A stretch of DNA of 64,000 bases from Phlebopus portentosus (lineage: Eukaryota > Basidiomycota > Agaricomycetes > Boletales > Boletinellaceae): positions 1,364,001-1,428,000 of the forward strand of contig JAYXKI010000008.1 of NCBI GenBank assembly GCA_037892935.1, written 5' to 3'. Below, in pieces: positions 39,084-50,455 of the stretch (within the stretch, counting starts at the first letter, position 1; each line of letters begins with the position of its first letter). Under the pieces are notes generated by a model, which had not been told where the DNA came from, did not search any database, and saw only the letters and a program-made list of their open reading frames with translations. A program made the position numbers and the translations under genes.

Positions 39084-40852
39084 TGACTTCCAAAGACGAA
39101 CAGGAGTTCTTTAGCGATTGCAAGGCCATCGCCGAGCGAAACGGTGCCGGATCTACCTTCTCTTCCACCTCCACCGCAGCTATCGAGAACGATATGTGGA
39201 AAGACCTCGTAGCCATTCACTCTCATTCGCCCTTGGACGAGGCCCACAACGACTTCTGGGGCCTCCCCTCCAATCCCCTCTCCGTCTACCACACGGGGCC
39301 CGCCTGGCCGTTACCTACTGGCCCCGAGGCTCAGCGCGTCCCCAAGGAGGCTAGACCCGTCTGCACCCACGCGATCGTACCCGTGTGGCACCAACTAGGT
39401 GAACGGATTTACAAATACTTTGATTCCCGTGAGCTGAAGTGGACGAGCATTGACCCCGTCCGCTTTGCCGAAGCCGAAAAGGAACCCGGTCCCCTTTTCC
39501 TTTGGGTGGGCGTCATGCCTGGGACTCTGTCCCGCGACGACGCCGAGGACGCGGCAGTGCGCTGCAAGGAGATTCTCTTGGAGTATAAGATCATCGACGT
39601 CGAAATCGCGTTCCGCGAGTCCATCTTCACCCGATTCTCCGGACCACAGCTCCTCGATTATGTCTCCTCCGTTGACCCAACAGCCGACGTACGCGGCCCA
39701 TTCACTCCGGCACTCGGTCTCCAGATTGCTCCCAAGACCTTCCCTTACTTCGGAGGGACCGGCTGTCTATATTTCTGCGAAGGCGGCGGGAGCGATCGGG
39801 TCTTCCTCCTTACCGCCCGCCATGTTGTTCTCCCGCCCGGCGAATATCCTAACGAGCTCTACAACCGCAAGAACAACAGCATGCCTCGTCGTGAGATCAT
39901 CCACCTCGGCAGCAAAGCCTTCCAGAACGCTCTCGAGGCCATCATGGATAAGATTGGCCACGACGACCTCATGATCGACATCTACAAGGACGAACTTGAG
40001 GGTCTGGGGGAGGCTATCGAGGGCGAGGACGCCAAGACAACTACCAACCGGAAGGAGTTTGAGGACAGGTTGGCGAAGGCAGAGGCGTCGAAGGCGAGCG
40101 TGTACGAGTTCCACGATAACGTCACTAGATTCTGGAGCGCAGAGAGCCAGCGCATCCTGGGACACGTTCTCTACGCCCCTCCGATTTCCGTCAGTACCGG
40201 CAAACGATTTACAGAAGACTGGGCTCTCGTTGAGCTGAACCGCGGGAAGTTCGACTGGAACGTTTTCCGGGGCAATGTTATTCATCTCGGTACATTTCGA
40301 TCTATCTCACTAAGGTTGTCCAGTCTAACTATTATATCAGGAACCAAAGTTACGGCTGACCAATTCATGAAGAAGATGTACCCTCACGCTGAGACCCGCG
40401 CCAAGTTCAAATATCCGCGTGGCGGCCTTATGCAGCTTCGAGACTTCGTCAAGGATGGCGAGCTGCGCCGCCCGACCATGCTCGACGCAAATGGAGAACA
40501 GTGTCTCATCGTCGTCAAGAACGGTGCCACCACCGCTGTTACCCTCGGTCGCGCGACTGGCATCGAGTCGTTTGTTCGTGCATACAAGGATTACGCCATT
40601 CACACGACATCTATGGAGATTGCGGTTTATCCCTACAGTCACAAGGACGGCGCTTTCTCCGCCCCCGGGGACTCCGGAGCTGTTGTCGCTGACGCCAACA
40701 GTTGCATCGTCGGCATGCTCACCGGCGGTGCCGGCCAGACTGACTCTACTGACGTTACCTATGTATCGCCGTACTACTTCCTCGACGAGCGTATCAAGAA
40801 GGCCTTCCCCAACTCCTACCTCTACCCGACCCCCGACCCGACCCCTGCCTAG
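39084..40852 (+). CDS. Trypsin-like serine-protease-fold protein
   Basis: Exons 39084-40289 and 40341-40852 join in phase 1 across a 51-nt intron (HLG|TKVTADQF). A chymotrypsin-type triad can be placed: His in LLTARHVVLPPG (about 39825), Asp in EDWALVEL (about 40218) and Ser in APGDSGAVVADAN (about 40677). About 230 residues precede the protease fold, with no signal peptide, so it is probably intracellular. The first exon is not fixed: a good acceptor lies at 39083 (TTCGTTCCAG), and a start ATG in a short exon near 38933 would be spliced to it. The gene is richer in G+C than its surroundings. It is of a type common and unnamed in agaricomycetes; substrate and activity unknown. Confidence 0.68.
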
Positions 40853-41559
40853 GTCGCGACATCGATACAGGACGACATCGGGAACGCTGACAAGGCGGTC
40901 TCGTTCCTTTTCTTCTTGCTTCTACCTATGCGACTTCTTCTCCTTCCATCGTGTTCTTCTCTTTCTGTCACGCTCCTTATCTGTGGGTTTGTTATTGATC
41001 ACCACTGGTTGCTCAAGTTATAATGATATGACAGTGGTAGGACTGTGCCGCTAGATGAATAGATAAGGATCCTTATTGTATTATACTTCGGTACAGTTCA
41101 AATATTATGATGGTGTGAGGCTTCTTAGCGGACCATTATGAAACTCGACACAGAGATTGTATGAGATGTAATGGAGCAGTTATGATATAATGAAATCACA
41201 TCCTTTGAATATATATATTCCTCCTGGAACCTTGCAACACAGGAGGCAGAACCCTATTTCCGAACCTGAATCCGGAACTGAAGTCCAGCCAATCAGAGGC
41301 GAGCTTTCCAATTCTGTTTCCTATATAAGCGGCTCAGAAACGTAATTCTGCCCTCTGTGTATATATATATAATTGGTCAAGGTTCTGGGGCTCCTGCCTG
41401 ATTTGGGAAGCACCTCCAGCCGGCCCTAAACGACACCCTCCCTCTTTTGGGAATGTGCTTAGGTTATCTCCACCCTTTTTAGGCAACACCCCCCAGGGCT
41501 GTGCACCCCCAGCTCACATCACGCCCCAGTTCACGTCACGACCCCCCAGCCTGTCACTC
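40853..41559. other. Flank and possible promoter-like repeat
   Basis: After the T/C-rich 3' flank there is a stretch with TATATAAGC near 41321 and two short AT alternations, followed by a C-rich block (41490-41560) with repeated AGC/ACGTCACGCCCC-type words. It resembles a degraded LTR or element edge, but ends could not be fixed. The CSE1 fragment array begins right after it. Confidence 0.3.
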
Positions 41560-42110
41560 CCGACAGCTATCGTTCGGCTCCTCGCCATCAAGTGCAACTC
41601 CCGATTACTGTACGGAGCTTTGTTCGCCATCGCCGCATCACATATCTCGTTTAATCAAGAAGACATTCGCGAAGTTTTAAATGCTGTACCTTCTGGAGTC
41701 GAGTGAGATGGGTTGCCGGGGAAGATTGCGGAAAATGACTACTTGATGAAATGTGCGTGTGCGACTTTTGTCCTCCGGCTCTATCTGACTTACTCTGTGT
41801 AGGCTGCCCGTATGATACACGCCTCCACCTATCGAAATCTTCTGCAACATTTTTATTGGCATGCTTGGTGCAATCGCGACGACACGGCACCAAGCTGCTG
41901 CAGATGTTTTGCGTGCCCTTGTTGCAAGCGGATATGCTGCAGTTACGACAGATATTGTTCTCAGATGGATCGGATTAAGCTTACAGGAGAACACGTCCAA
42001 TCCACGAGGTGAAGATAGCTGGAAGTGGGAAGACCGGAGTGTATATCTTCTCACTGCTGTCACGACGCTCGGAGCTACCGCTCAGGTAAGGTGCTCTATT
42101 CTGTCGACCT
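41560..42110 (+). pseudogene. CSE1 array, block 1 (exons 5-6, then exon 3 end)
   Basis: Reads as the end of CSE1 exon 5 including the following intron, exon 6 (ISFNQEDIREVLNAVPSG, KIAENDYLMK) and part of exon 7, then jumps at about 41878 to the 3' end of exon 3 (RQAAADVLRALVASGYAAV to LGATAQ) and the start of intron 3. A TGA after the exon 6 part and deletions make it non-coding. Intron sequence is retained, so it was copied as DNA. Confidence 0.82.
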
Positions 42111-43203
42111 GCATCGTGTTGGACCCAGTTCCCAGCAATTCCAGTTTGTATCATCTGCTGCGTGCTGCGTCCATCCCTGGCTTGCCGGCGTCCGGCCCCA
42201 CAACTCCACTCACTTCGACTCCACCTGTTCAAGCGCTACGCGACGCGACGAACACTGTCACAGCGCGTCCGTTACGTTTCCCTTCACCGTCATTGCCTGT
42301 TAACGCAGATAAGCCTGTGGTGTTGGATGCGGCTCCTACTTCCGACTCTGGACAACGTCAACACACACAGTCACTCACTGCAGCTTCGCCCGTTGATAGG
42401 TCCCGTCCACCGACCATGATGCTTCCTCCTCCGCCCAAGGTACCTCCACCATCGAACAGCATTCCTCCATCTTTCATTCCTGAGAAGCGCAGGCCTTCGT
42501 CCGCTCTATCCTTCCATCGAGACATGCCTCCACCCCGTCCGTCTTCTCGCCCTCCTCCAGAACTTATTCATCGAGCAACGACACCTGTCGGTTCTGTTCT
42601 CAACTTGTCTGGAAGGGGTGTAGCAAACGCCCGTCAACGTGTATCATCTTCCGTCCTACGTCAACCGAAATCTATGAGCAGTGTGAGGTCTGCTACGAAT
42701 CCTATCGCTCATGGGCAACTGTCAAGTGCGAGCAGTAACGTGTCGTTTGTGGAGAGACGGCTTCAGTCTGCAGCTTCGCTCTTATCCGACCAGGAGGACG
42801 TTCTTTCACGTCGTTCATCCTTGTCATCCGACTTTCATCATAATGGTGCTTTATCAGACGAAGATGCCGGTGCGACCGTGCTTAACACGCCTGGTCCAGC
42901 AAGTCGTATGGCAGCGACTACCTCGACGGAGCCTACAGTTATACATGCTATCACTCAGACAATGATTGGGGAGTTCCTCCACAAACACACGCGGCACACG
43001 ATTGGGAAAGGTCACGGAGAGCGGAGACATAAGCGTTTCTTCTGGGTTCATGCTTACACGAAGATGCTATATTGGAGCTCGGGAGACCCGGGATCTACAA
43101 ATGTTACGGAGCAGAGTGCAAAGCGCGGTAAGTTTAGGACGTTGTGTCCTGGGGTCTCTACTAAGTATGTGTTTTCCCTTTATAGCGTATATTGATTCTG
43201 TCC
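42111..43203 (+). pseudogene. Captured fragment of a NUM1/Mcp5-type PH-domain gene
   Basis: A Ser/Pro-rich stretch leads into ITQTMIGEFLHKHTRHTIGK and KRFFWVHAYTKMLYWSSGDP, the start of the PH domain of fungal Num1/Mcp5 cortical anchors, which bind phosphoinositides and hold dynein or mitochondria at the cell cortex. An intron with GTAAGT and TTTATAG (about 43129-43187) precedes AYIDSVR, then the sequence switches to CSE1 exon 3 inside the PH domain at the shared word GTCCGGG. The left switch is within CSE1 intron 3 at about 42110. The frame is open for about 360 codons, so capture may be recent. It is headless and tailless and cannot make the full protein. Confidence 0.78.
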
Positions 43204-43862
43204 GGGTTCGCCTATGATGGCCTCGTAAGCCAGTCACTCCGTCCCTCGTATGCCAGTCACTCCGTTTTCTTAGTACGTCTATCCGCTCTGGGAATTATCG
43301 AGGAATTTTCGAGAGCCGAGAGACTATCGATGGCCTTGTTGAAGGCGTTGTCGTGCCGAATGTGTCGCTGGGGACTCATGAAGTAGACCCTCTCGAATAT
43401 GTGCGTCTTGATCTCACATTTGCTAGTGCGAGTTCGGCCGCGATTGCTGACGGTCCGACTGCAGGAGGAACGACACGGCGCCAAGCTGCTGCAGATGTTC
43501 TGCGTGCCCTTGTTGCGAGCGGATATGAGGCAGTACGACAGAAATTGTTCTCAGATAGATCGGATTAAGCTTACAGGAGTACGCTTCCGATCCACGAGGT
43601 GAAGATAGCTGGAAGCGGGAAGACCGGAGTGTATACCTACTCACTGCTGTCGCGACGGTCGGAGCTACCGCTCAGGTGAGGTGCTCTATTCTGTCGACCT
43701 ACCTCTCTCAGTCTTTAACCATCTCGCAGCAAGGAGTGACGAGCACAAATGCTCTGGTTGACGTCGTAAACGTGTCCAGGACCTACAAGCCGATTCCAGC
43801 GCCGTGCATCCGATCCTTCAAGTCGATTCGATTTGCTTCCTGTACTCTTTCCGAAACCAGGC
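43196..43862 (+). pseudogene. CSE1 array, block 2 (exon 3 middle to exon 4)
   Basis: From GFAYDGLVSQSLRP through PLEYVRLDLTFASASSAAI to VGATAQ, then intron 3 and a shortened exon 4 (QGVTSTNALVDVV). Frameshifts and a small duplicated CAGTCACTCCGT segment break it. Exon 4 lacks 14 bp (the part encoding DFFSR) at the same place as block 4. Confidence 0.82.
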
Positions 43863-44440
43863 ATGTTTCCGTCCTTCCACTCCTCCTGCGCCATCTCGGT
43901 TCTTCCGATTGCGTCATATGCAATGAATCTCTCAATTCTTGAAACTGCGCACTCTATATTTGGCGGTCTGAGATGCGCACTGACGAGTTATGCACAGTCA
44001 TCAACTTCGTCCCGGCCCAGTTCACAGAACCGTTCCTACAAGTTCTCCGTTACACTGCAGGGATGCTCCTCGACAGTCCATTGTCTCCAAACGAAGACGC
44101 GGAGACTGTTGCACAAGCAATGTGCTTTCTAGAGTCGAGTCAGGTGGCTCCCCGGAGAAGATTGCGAAAATGACTACTTGATGAAATGTGCCTGTGCGAC
44201 TTTTGTCCCCCGGCTCTATCTGAACTACTCCGTGTAGGTGTCAAGCGTGTCATACTTGCTGCCCGTACGACGCCCGTCCCCACCTATCAAAATCTTCCGC
44301 AACGTTTGATTGGCATTCTTGGTGTAATCGCGACGCCACGGCACCAAGCCGCTGCAGATGTTTTGCGTGCCCTCGTTGCAAGCGGATATGAGGTCGTTAC
44401 GACAGATATTGTTCTCAGAAGGATCGGATAGGCTTACATG
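43863..44440 (+). pseudogene. CSE1 array, block 3 (exon 5 fused to exon 3 start, then exons 6-7 and exon 3 end)
   Basis: The word TCGGTTCTTCC of exon 5 runs at about 43915 straight into YAMNLSILETAHSIFG of exon 3. This continues to EDAETVAQAM, then jumps at about 44122 to exon 6 (ESSQVAPRRRLRK in a shifted frame) and exon 7 (TTPVPTYQNLPQRLIGILG), then at about 44335 back to the exon 3 end (HQAAADVLRALVASGYEVV). No coding capacity remains. Confidence 0.8.
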
Positions 44441-44880
44441 AGTACGCGTCCAACTCATGTAGAGTAGTTTGAAGACGACCCTCTCGGATATGTGCGTCTC
44501 GATCTCTCGTTTGCTAGTGTAAGCCCGGCTGCGATTGCTGGCGGTCTGACTGCAGAAGGAACGACACGGCGCCAGCCGCAGCTGATGTTCTGCATGCCCT
44601 TGTTGCAAGCAGATATCTGGAAGCGGGAAGACCGGAGTGTATCTTCTCACTGCTGTCGCGACGCTCGGAGCTACCGCTCAGGTAAGGCGCTCTATTCTGT
44701 CGACCTGCCTCTCTCAGTCTTATATCATCTCGTAGCAAGGAGTGACGAGCACAAATGCTCTGGTTGACGACATAAACGTGTTCAGGACCTACAAGCCGAT
44801 TCCAGCGCCGTGCATCCGATCCTTCAAGTCGATTCAATCTGCTTCCTGTACTCTTTCCGAAACCAGGCAGGTTTATTATA
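44441..44880 (+). pseudogene. CSE1 array, block 4 (exon 3 end to exon 4)
   Basis: Repeats the exon 3 end (GYVRLDLSFASVSPAAIAGG), with an internal deletion, then intron 3, exon 4 with the 14-bp deletion shared with block 2, and the start of intron 4. Confidence 0.8.
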
Positions 44881-45952
44881 CAACTCTTGACCTTTGAAGA
44901 GTCTCATTGATGGCATCATTGCAGCTGACAAAGGAACAGCTTGTTTCCGTTCTTCCGCTCCTCCTGCGCCATCTCGGTTCTTCCAATTGCGTCATACGCA
45001 ATCAACCTCTCAATTCTTGAAACTGCGCACTCTATATTTGGCGGTCTGAGATGCGCACTGACGAGTTATGCACAGTCATCAACTTCGTCCCGGCCCAGTT
45101 CGCAGAACCGTTCCTATGAGTTCTCCGTTACACTGCAGGGATCCTCCTCGACAGTCCGTTGTCTCCAAGCAAAGACGCGGAGACTGTTGCACAAGCAATA
45201 GTCATCCTCCTCAATATTTTCTATGACCTTGTGTGCCAGGACGCATGAGGACACTCACACCGAGTTCTTCGGCGCAGAAAACTTTATCCGGTTTCTTTTG
45301 TGGGACCCCCTTGAGCTGCAAACTGATCCGGATGAACCAATGGCTAGCGTTTCTTCTCAAATAAAGACCACTATTTTTGAGCTCGTTGAAGTGTATACTC
45401 ATCGGTGTCCGGAGCTGCTCATCAGCTCAAATTCAGTCGAGGCTTTCGTTCGTGCTCTCTGGCCAGGTCTTCTGAGCGGTGGTCAGCGGTCCGGGGTCGC
45501 CTATGATGGCCTTGTAAGCCAATCCCTCCATTTTCTTAGTACGGCTATCCTCTCTGGGAATGATCGAGGGATTTTCGAGAGCCGAGAGATTGTTGATGGC
45601 CTTGTTGAAGGCGTTGTCGTACCCAGTGTGTCGCTGAGGACTCATAAAGTAGAGCAGTTTGAAGACGACCCTCTCGAATATGTGCGTCTCGATCTCTCAT
45701 TTGCTAGTGCAAGTTCGGCTACGATTGCTGATGGTCTGACTGCAGAAGGAACATCACGGTACCAAGCCGCTGCAGATGTTCTGCGTGCCCTTGTTGAGAG
45801 CGGATATGCTGCAGTTACGACAGAAATTGTTCTCAGATGGATCGGATTAGGCTTACATGAGTACGCGTCCGATCTGCGAGGTGAAGATAGTCGGAAGCGG
45901 AAAGACCAGAGTGTATATTTTGTCGCAACGCTTGGAGCTACCGCTCAGGTAT
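44881..45952 (+). pseudogene. CSE1 array, block 5 (exon 5 fused to most of exon 3)
   Basis: The same exon 5-to-exon 3 fusion as block 3 occurs at about 44996, followed by nearly all of exon 3, in which 45223-45952 is open for 243 codons (FIRFLLWDPLELQTDPDEPM to LGATAQ). It has a premature TGA near 45118 and a small deletion near 45243. This is the longest coding-like piece of the array. Confidence 0.82.
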
Positions 45953-47280
45953 GATGCTTTATTCTGTCGATCTGCTGCCCTCATTCTTTAATTATCTCGC
46001 AGGAAGGAGTGACGAGCACAAATGCTCTGGTTGATGCTATAGACTTCTTTTCACGAAACGTATTCGAGGACCTACAAGCCGATTCCAACGCCGTGCATCC
46101 GGTCCTTCAAGTCGATTCGATTCGATTCGCTTCTTATACTCTTTCCGAAACCAGGCAAGTTTATTGTACTCCTCTTGAACTTTGAGGAGCCTCGTCGATG
46201 GCATCGTTGCAGCTCACAAAGGAACAGCTTGTTTCCGTCCTTCCGCTCCTCCTGCACCATCTCGGTCCTTCCAATTGCGTCACTTATACGTACGCTGCGA
46301 CAACTATCGAACGAATTCTCGCCATCGAGCGCAACTCGCAAATGCTGTAAGAAGCTTTGTTCGCCATCGCCGCATCTCGACTCTACGTCGTTCTAGGTTC
46401 GATCAAGAAGGCGTCCGTGAAGTTTCAAATGCTGCACCTTCTAGAATCGAGTCAGGTGGGTGGCCGGAGAAGATTGCGGAAAATGACTACTTGATGAAAT
46501 GTGCGCGTGCAACATTTGATCTCCGGCTCGATCTGAATTAGTCTGTGTAGTTGTCATGCTGGTCATACTCATTGCCCGTACGACGCTTGTCCCCATCTAC
46601 CAAAATCTTCAGCAACGTCTAATTGGCATTCTTGGAGCAATCGCAAAGAATCCGAGCAATCCAAAATTAGACCAATATATATTTGAAAGCGTATCTGCTT
46701 TAATAAGGTACGTGGACATGGAGATTCCGTACAAATCGTACTAAACCTGTGGGTAGGTTTACCGTTGCAACATCTCCGGCGTCGCTTTCGACCTTTGAGA
46801 AAAATCTTTTCGGACTGTTTATGATTATCTTACAACAGGACATCGACCGTTAGTCATCAACACCCCTGCGTTTTTCCTGGCCACATACTGACGACTCAGA
46901 TGGAATTCACTCCTTACGTGTTTCAAATTATGTCGCAAATGCTGGAACTACACTGTGGAGAAATTCCTGCCAAATATTGGTCCCTTTTACCATTTCTTCT
47001 TCAACCATTAAGCTGGGTGCATGAAGGAAGTATTCCTGGTCTCGTTCGCCTCCTAAAAGCTATCTTGAGTACAGATGCCGTAGAATTAACAACCACGGGA
47101 CAATTCACAAGCATTCTAGCCGTTGTGTAGCAGAAACTAATCCCGTCCAAATTAATAATACTTGGGGCCTTGAGCTGCTTCAAGCGATAGTTCGATACAT
47201 TCTGACGTCGCACTTGACCAGTATATGAAGAGCATTGTAATCATGTGGCTATAGACTGCTCGCATGGGTAACAATATACA
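45953..47280 (+). pseudogene. CSE1 array, block 6 (exons 4-9 in order)
   Basis: Exons 4, 5, 6, 7, 8 and part of 9 follow in the parental order with their introns: TSTNALVDAIDFFSR, LTKEQLVSVLPLLLHHLG, ISALIR-like ESVSALIRYVD, then EFTPYVFQIMSQMLELHCGE. Stops and indels occur throughout, for example a TAA in exon 5 and a TAG in exon 9. Homology to the parent fades out at about 47275 inside exon 9. Confidence 0.85.
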
Positions 47281-47620
47281 AGTTTAACTTAGAATATTAT
47301 GAGAGTAGTACCATTCTCTTTGTATTAAAAATTAATATAGAATAGGATGCTTACATGCATGAATTGGCCGCTCGAGAGCAATACTGTACGGAAACTGAGA
47401 TATAATAGATGTGAAAGATGTTACTACAATAACAATACAAGTTCAGCTCAAAATAGTATAAGAGTAGTACCATTCTCTTTGTATTAAAAATTAGCATGGA
47501 ATAAAATGCTTACATGCATGAATTGGCCACTCAGCTCAAACTATTATAAGAGTAGTATCAATCTCTTCAGATGAAAAATTAGTGTAGAATAGGATGCTTA
47601 CATGAATAAATTAGGTACTT
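47281..47620. repeat. Degenerate tandem repeat, three units of about 85-175 bp
   Basis: Three diverged copies share the order AAGAGTAGTACCATTCTC, a TTAAAAATTA core, GGATGCTTACATG and a GAATTGGCC end, starting near 47283, 47441 and 47530. The spacing is uneven. No coding content. Confidence 0.6.
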
Positions 47621-48242
47621 GGTAGAGATACTATGCAGAATTCAAGATTTAAATTATATAATATGTGTTACTGTAATGACAATAACCCAGCATGTATAAT
47701 GAGTAAGGTTAAGTATAATATAATTATATATGATATATGACAGTTTATATAGGTTAGATTATATTTAGCAAGTTGATATTGTATAAATAAACTTTATATA
47801 TATATTAAGTATTATATCTTATAGTAAGTAATTAAATATAAGAACTGGAGTAGTATCTAACAGAGTAAAATTTAGATAAGATAAAAACTAGCAATATTAA
47901 TTATATTTATATTATATGATATAAGAACTAGAAAGTAATAATATAAATAAATAAAGTAAAATTTATAATAAGAAGAAAGCTAGAGATATATAGAAATTAG
48001 AGTAAATATAATTATATAATATATTTAATATTATTTAAAAAAAGTGTAACCTTAGAAAAGAAAAGAAAGTATATATATATTTAAACAATATAGAATAATT
48101 ACTTAATCAGGAAGTAAGATGACACAAAAGATTACATAATTATATTACATAACCCTAAGGGTTATTAAGCCCCCTAGGGCTGGTAGGGCTCGGATCCCAT
48201 AGGCTCGGCAGGTAGGCTTGGCGACTAGGCAGAGACTGAGGT
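47621..48242. other. Extremely AT-rich spacer
   Basis: Almost pure A/T with TATATA tracts and few G or C bases. It has no frame of note and looks like RIP-like decay or relic repeat DNA, though no C-to-T bias could be measured here. Confidence 0.4.
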
Positions 48243-48703
48243 AGACAGGTAGGCAGGGGGGTAGGCAGGGGGGTAGGCAAGGGGGTAGGCAGGGGGGTAG
48301 GCAAGGGGGTAGGCAGGGGGGTAGGCAAGGGGGTAGGCAGGGGGGTAGGCAAGGGGGTAGGCAGGGGGGTAGGCAAGGGGGTAGGCAGGGGGGTAGGCAA
48401 GGGGGTAGGCAGGGGGGTAGGCAAGGGGGTAGGCAGGGGGGTAGGCAAGGGGGTAGGCAGGGGGGTAGGCAAGGGGGTAGGCAGGGGGGTAGGCAAGGGG
48501 GTAGGCAGGGGGGTAGGCAAGGGGGTAGGCAGGGGGGTAGGCAGGGGGGTAGGCAGGGGGGTAGGCAGGGGGGTAGGCAGGGGGGTAGGCAGGGGGGTAG
48601 GCAGGGGGGTAGGCAAGGGGGTAGGCAAGGGTAGGCAAGGGGGTAAACAGGGGGTAGGCAGAGATAGGCAAGGGGGTAAACAGGGAGAGTAGGCAGGCAG
48701 GTA
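48243..48703. repeat. G-rich 12-bp minisatellite with 24-bp higher-order unit
   Basis: About 30 copies of the 12-mer TAGGCAGGGGGG or TAGGCAAGGGGG follow each other, mostly in strict alternation, so the true period is 24 bp through about 48270-48530. A homogeneous run of the first type follows, then degenerate units to 48703. All three minus frames stay open as four-residue repeats (CLPP, PTPL, AYPP), which is a trivial effect of the period. The G5-G6 runs every 12 bp could form G-quadruplexes. Confidence 0.9.
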
Positions 48704-49039
48704 GACATCATGCCTGTTATGTTAGTTTCATTTGCTAAGTATCAAATTTTGAAGAGCAACGTAGAACCTCTATATCTTTGCAGATCAGACAAATAGAACA
48801 ATCAAATTGTATATAAAAATAGTAAATATATGTAAACAAGAGTAAATATTTGTAAGCAACTACATTAAGATAAGCAATTCAATATTCTTGAAAACATCCC
48901 ATCAGCCTTAGCTAGCCTAAATTTCGGCAAAATGCCGACATTAAAACGCGGTAATTTAAACTCACTAACAGAATTTCGGCATAATGCCGATACAAAAAAT
49001 GAGAGCATCGACAAAATTATCCGTAGAAACTTTAGTAAT

Positions 49040-49098
49040 AAAACATAGCATAACATAACATAACATAACATAACATAACATAACATAACATAACAACA
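49040..49098. repeat. (CATAA)n microsatellite
   Basis: About ten copies of the pentamer CATAA in a row. A second short run of four copies lies at 50574-50595, within the intron of the small gene at 50.5 kb. Confidence 0.85.
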
Positions 49099-49199
49099 TA
49101 GAACAACATAACCAAACCAACAGACAACATACCTTCGCGTTCAGATTGGCTCTCGGCATATTGCCGACCGGAGCGCGGATGGACTAGGATACCTGTCTC

Positions 49200-50440
49200 A
49201 CTGAGCAACTCTGCGACAAATAAAATACATGCTTATACAGTTCAACACAGTACTAAAGAATATAAAATTACACCTAAACTACTCATTGCTATTATAGTGG
49301 TCTATGAATAAACACAGAATCTGCGTGAAATAACTAACTAATAAAGGCCTAAACTATGAAAAGCGCAGGCCGAGCAGTCACTATCTCTAGTTTGAACTTG
49401 CAAGTATCCTGCATAATGTACGGGGCATAGAAGTCATATCGACAAAGTGCCGAAACTGAAAACGTGTGATAAATCACGCGATGGCAAATTAAATCCGTAA
49501 CCTTATTTCCGAGAAGACACCGGTGAAAACAAATAATGTGGCCCTCAGACTAATAATAAACAGACTTCTAATGGGGCGTGAATTACTAGCGTGAGGTGGA
49601 AATGAAATAACCAAACCAAATAAAATGTAAAGTCCGCCCCGGTCCGGAGGGAACGCGGACTGAACATCGAAAGAAGTGTGCGGGAAAGATAAAAGGAAGA
49701 TATACGAAGCGGGAAGGTAAAAAATGCTTCTGACAAAACAAGCGCTTAACAAGCAAAACATCAACAAATGAGCTCCCCATAATAAGTCGTCTCACGATGA
49801 ACGCTCTCGTCTCTCAAAAGCGGAGCAAAAAACTGACAAAATCTTCTAATCAGGCGAGCGATTAATGGTCAATCAATAAAAAGTAGCAAGTAAAAGCACC
49901 GGACCGCTGTGCGGAATGCGTACAATCACGGATCGGTGTAAAACTTCTCAATGCAGGGTCGGCAAAATACCGATTTGGTCGATCACGCTTTTATTGAGCA
50001 GGTAAACGGCGTGTCGGCAAAATGCCGAATCCCACGACTATGTGTTCTAATTAGATGAGCGCTGATAACAAACAAACTTCTGCGATGATATCGGAATTAT
50101 AATTTTATATTTTGGATGAGCGACGATCAAGGCAAAAGAGCTCATCATGGGATCGAAATCTGGTTCCCGCCGCTAGATGCGAGAACGGGAACTATACGGA
50201 GACTTGAGAGCGAAAACTACACTTCTGATAAGACGAGCGTCTAAACTACACGGAATATGAAGACCACGGAGATGAATTTCATCAGGCAAAGAATCGGGAA
50301 AAAATCGAAGTCCGAGACTACTCAGCTGCTATTTAAATTGCCCTTAATCCAGATAACATCACATTAACAAACAACAGTAAGTCGTTGTGCCTCTCGCCAA
50401 ATCTCATACACTCTCAAAATCTTCGATTTACTGTCTTCAC
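49200..50440. other. Repeat-associated non-coding region
   Basis: No gene is supported. Besides the palindromes, a motif like TTCTRATNAGRYGAGCG recurs near 49842, 50048 and 50222, and GGATGAGCG near 50114. A TATA-like ATTTAAAT at 50331 precedes the small gene below. It may be the leader of an unrecognised element. Confidence 0.35.
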
Positions 50441-50455
50441 CGCCGGTTCACCTCA

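Noticed and set aside
48145..48711. Long minus-strand frames with CLPP, PTPL or AYPP repeats
   Set aside because: All three frames are open only because the 12-bp minisatellite has no stop in any frame; no start context, promoter or unique sequence supports a protein.
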